This document shows, in pieces, positions 8,001 to 8,636 of a stretch of 8,636 nt of DNA. The notes under the pieces are model-generated. The model did not search any database. It saw only the letters and a program-made list of their open reading frames with translations, and was not told the DNA's origin. Where the stretch lies: the NCBI GenBank assembly GCA_030430725.1, contig JAUIKP010000121.1:1-8636 (forward strand), given 5' to 3'. Numbering within the stretch: the first letter of the stretch is position 1; the number at the start of each line of letters is the position of its first letter. The DNA comes from Nitrospiria bacterium (lineage in GTDB: Bacteria > Nitrospirota > Nitrospiria > Nitrospirales > UBA8639). Position numbers and translations under genes: made by a program.

Positions 8001-8636
8001 CGGTTGGTCTTCTCTCGCCACCACAACGCTCCGAACAATGTCCGGATGTTGCGATAACCGCGCTTCGATCTCACCCAATTCAATACGGAAGCCTCTAATC
8101 TTGACCTGAAAGTCGCGGCGGCCGATGAATTCAATCATCCCGTCTGATCGATGTCGTGCAAGATCTCCTGTCCGGTACAGACGGCCCCCACTCTCGCGAC
8201 CAAAAGGGTCCGGCACGAATACTTCGGCAGTTCGGACAGGATCAGACACATATCCCCGCCCCACGGCCACGCCCCCCACACAGAGCTCACCGGCGACACC
8301 TGCCGGCACAGGTTCGAGATGGCGGTCCAGAATATACAGACGCACTCGATCTATCGGCCTGCCGATCGGCATTCGAGTCAGGTCTTTGCCCGGCATTTGC
8401 TCAATGCATGCGATGGCTACATCATCGGAACATTCCGCCGGTCCATAGGCATTGACAAGCGGGACATGCGGATAACGGGACAACCATCGGCGACACAACT
8501 CGGGGGCCAGGGCCTCTCCCGTCGGAAGGAGCCACCGTAGGTGTGTCAACGGCAAGGGGGCGCATTCCAACATGCTGGACAAGAGGGATGGTACCACCTC
8601 CAACACCGTGACCTTGCCGCCAGCAACCTCCTGCAG
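5079..8636 (-). CDS. NRPS, 3' part: partial A - PCP - C - TauD-type beta-hydroxylase
   Basis: The gene is incomplete at its 5' end: the frame is open to the window edge with no supported start. Residues are numbered from the first codon at 8636. The C-terminal half of an A domain covers about 1-265 (TGEAL, YGPAE, YRTGDL near 154, NGK with Lys262). A PCP carries GGHS, with the phosphopantetheine Ser at 317. A C domain spans about 370-810 and has an intact HHxxxD (His509, His510, Asp514). Its N-terminal motif (SFAQQRLWFLSQMDP) looks LCL-type, and there is no epimerase. A charged linker (about 824-850) leads into a TauD/TfdA-family oxygenase to 1185, with iron ligands His962-x-Glu964 and His1156 and Arg1165 as probable 2-oxoglutarate anchor. 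Visible A-pocket residues are E, L, T, A, D, D, K at the last seven code positions, which I recall from diaminobutyrate domains (tentative). The oxygenase probably hydroxylates Asp on the downstream synthetase. The TAG stop overlaps a relic ribosome site. Confidence 0.93.
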   Translation of the reverse strand: MQEVAGGKVTVLEVVPSLLSSMLECAPLPLTHLRWLLPTGEALAPELCRRWLSRYPHVPLVNAYGPAECSDDVAIACIEQMPGKDLTRMPIGRPIDRVRLYILDRHLEPVPAGVAGELCVGGVAVGRGYVSDPVRTAEVFVPDPFGRESGGRLYRTGDLARHRSDGMIEFIGRRDFQVKIRGFRIELGEIEARLSQHPDIVRSVVVAREDQPGRQQLVAYIVATQPLTGEGLRMFVRQALPDYMVPAAVVFLAALPLTPNGKINRKALPVPDSDRSEEAWEAPTTPTQDLVAGIWSEVLGTDRVGRHDNFFELGGHSLLATQVMSRVRAAFQLELPLRSLFDFSTVEEFAAAIDLAVAQDAGGLAPSIVPVARTERLPLSFAQQRLWFLSQMDPESGAYNLPFALRLEGSLNRAALEESFAELVRRHETLRTTFPSLDGEARQVIVPAERFALETEDFTGFPEEKRAAAVMRRMEKEGHRPFALERDLPIRVRLFRLRSDEHILLVTVHHIAADAWSLALVTNEVAAVYAARVDALARPSEISAVTPRGGLPDLPVQYSDFSAWQREWLQGMRLEKEISYWKQRLGSNPPQLALRTDHPRPEVQTYRGGRITFLIPKEVSEPLKTLSRRQGATVFMTLLAAFKVLLARSTGQTDILVGTDVANRNRHETEHLIGFFVNLLPLRTDVSGNPSFLDLLGRVREVALGAYAHQDVPFEKIVEALKLPRDLSRNPLVQVLFVLQNVPPPSLQLPDLNVEALEFEHDVSRFDLGLFMEETEEGFAGLWKFSRDLFEPDTIALFAQRFMTLLRQIVMSPDRRIDHLDLLSAEDKEARIMEAKQREEEKFQRFKSIKPKAVALSQRTLVTSRPLLPDRALPLLFSPAVDDVDLIGWAQSNQALLQRDLSKYGALLFRGFSTRTVADFEAVAQAVCPELFGEYGDLPREKSGRHVYGSTPYPPDKAILFHNESSHMHRWPQKQFFFCMQAATEGGETPIVDCRTMYQSLRPEIRDRLQSKQLMYVRNFTPGVDVSWQDFFRTPDQSVVEEMCARNGMECLWMENDSLRTRQVCPAVIEHPRTGEWVFFNQIQLHHVSCLEPAVRESLVSMLGMESIPRNVYYGDGSPIDDAIVADIGELYERTAVRFRWQEGDLLMLDNMLVAHARDPFAGPRKILVAMGDMISQATFQSVTV

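Noticed and set aside
7464..8057. Plus-strand open frame of 197 codons, and other long plus-strand frames such as 3412-3927
   Set aside because: They run opposite to well-supported NRPS domains, show no family motifs, and are the usual antisense shadows of long GC-rich genes.
5079..8636. Epimerisation domain or DCL-type condensation in the upstream protein
   Set aside because: The only C-superfamily domain present directly follows the PCP, has LCL-like N-terminal motifs, and is followed by TauD. No second C-like domain is present.
1..8636. tRNA, rRNA, CRISPR array or insertion sequence
   Set aside because: I saw no cloverleaf, regularly spaced repeats, transposase motifs or paired terminal repeats in the window.

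Overview
The window is a stretch of a nonribosomal peptide synthetase (NRPS) cluster. Every supported gene lies on the minus strand, so transcription runs from high to low coordinates. The DNA looks moderately GC-rich by eye. The residue content fits a Gram-negative-type siderophore assembly line (a C-terminally fused aspartyl beta-hydroxylase and an Asp-activating terminal module), but I cannot name the taxon from the sequence.

Layout in transcription order: (1) 8636-5079 is the 3' part of an NRPS gene that enters from outside the window. It encodes a partial adenylation (A) domain, a carrier protein (PCP), a condensation (C) domain and a C-terminal TauD-type Fe(II)/2-oxoglutarate oxygenase. 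(2) 5078-4643 is not ordinary spacer. It holds the first few dozen codons of a second C-type domain, joined to the last ~75 codons of a second TauD domain. I read this as the collapsed remains of a whole NRPS gene. (3) 4629-661 is an intact terminal NRPS gene: a degenerate C domain lacking both catalytic histidines, an A domain with a readable Asp code, a PCP and a thioesterase. (4) 645-301 is a decayed C-terminal part of what looks like a SAM-dependent methyltransferase, with three in-frame stops and no frameshift. (5) 300-1 has no gene; it contains an 11-bp perfect hairpin and a possible REP-like fragment.

How the genes should work together: the first protein activates a residue (the visible A-domain pocket residues recall 2,4-diaminobutyrate). 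Its active C domain joins the growing chain to Asp held on the terminal protein. The fused TauD domain is expected to beta-hydroxylate that PCP-bound Asp, with the His-less C domain acting as the non-catalytic 'interface' docking platform known from siderophore synthetases. The thioesterase then releases the product. Fused hydroxylases of this subtype are known to give L-threo-beta-hydroxyaspartate, an iron-binding residue, so a siderophore is the best guess.

The most notable point is the collapsed gene between the two synthetases. Its surviving ends match what a C-type...TauD protein would have at its two termini. The locus therefore appears to record a natural deletion of one or more modules that left a still-colinear, shorter assembly line.
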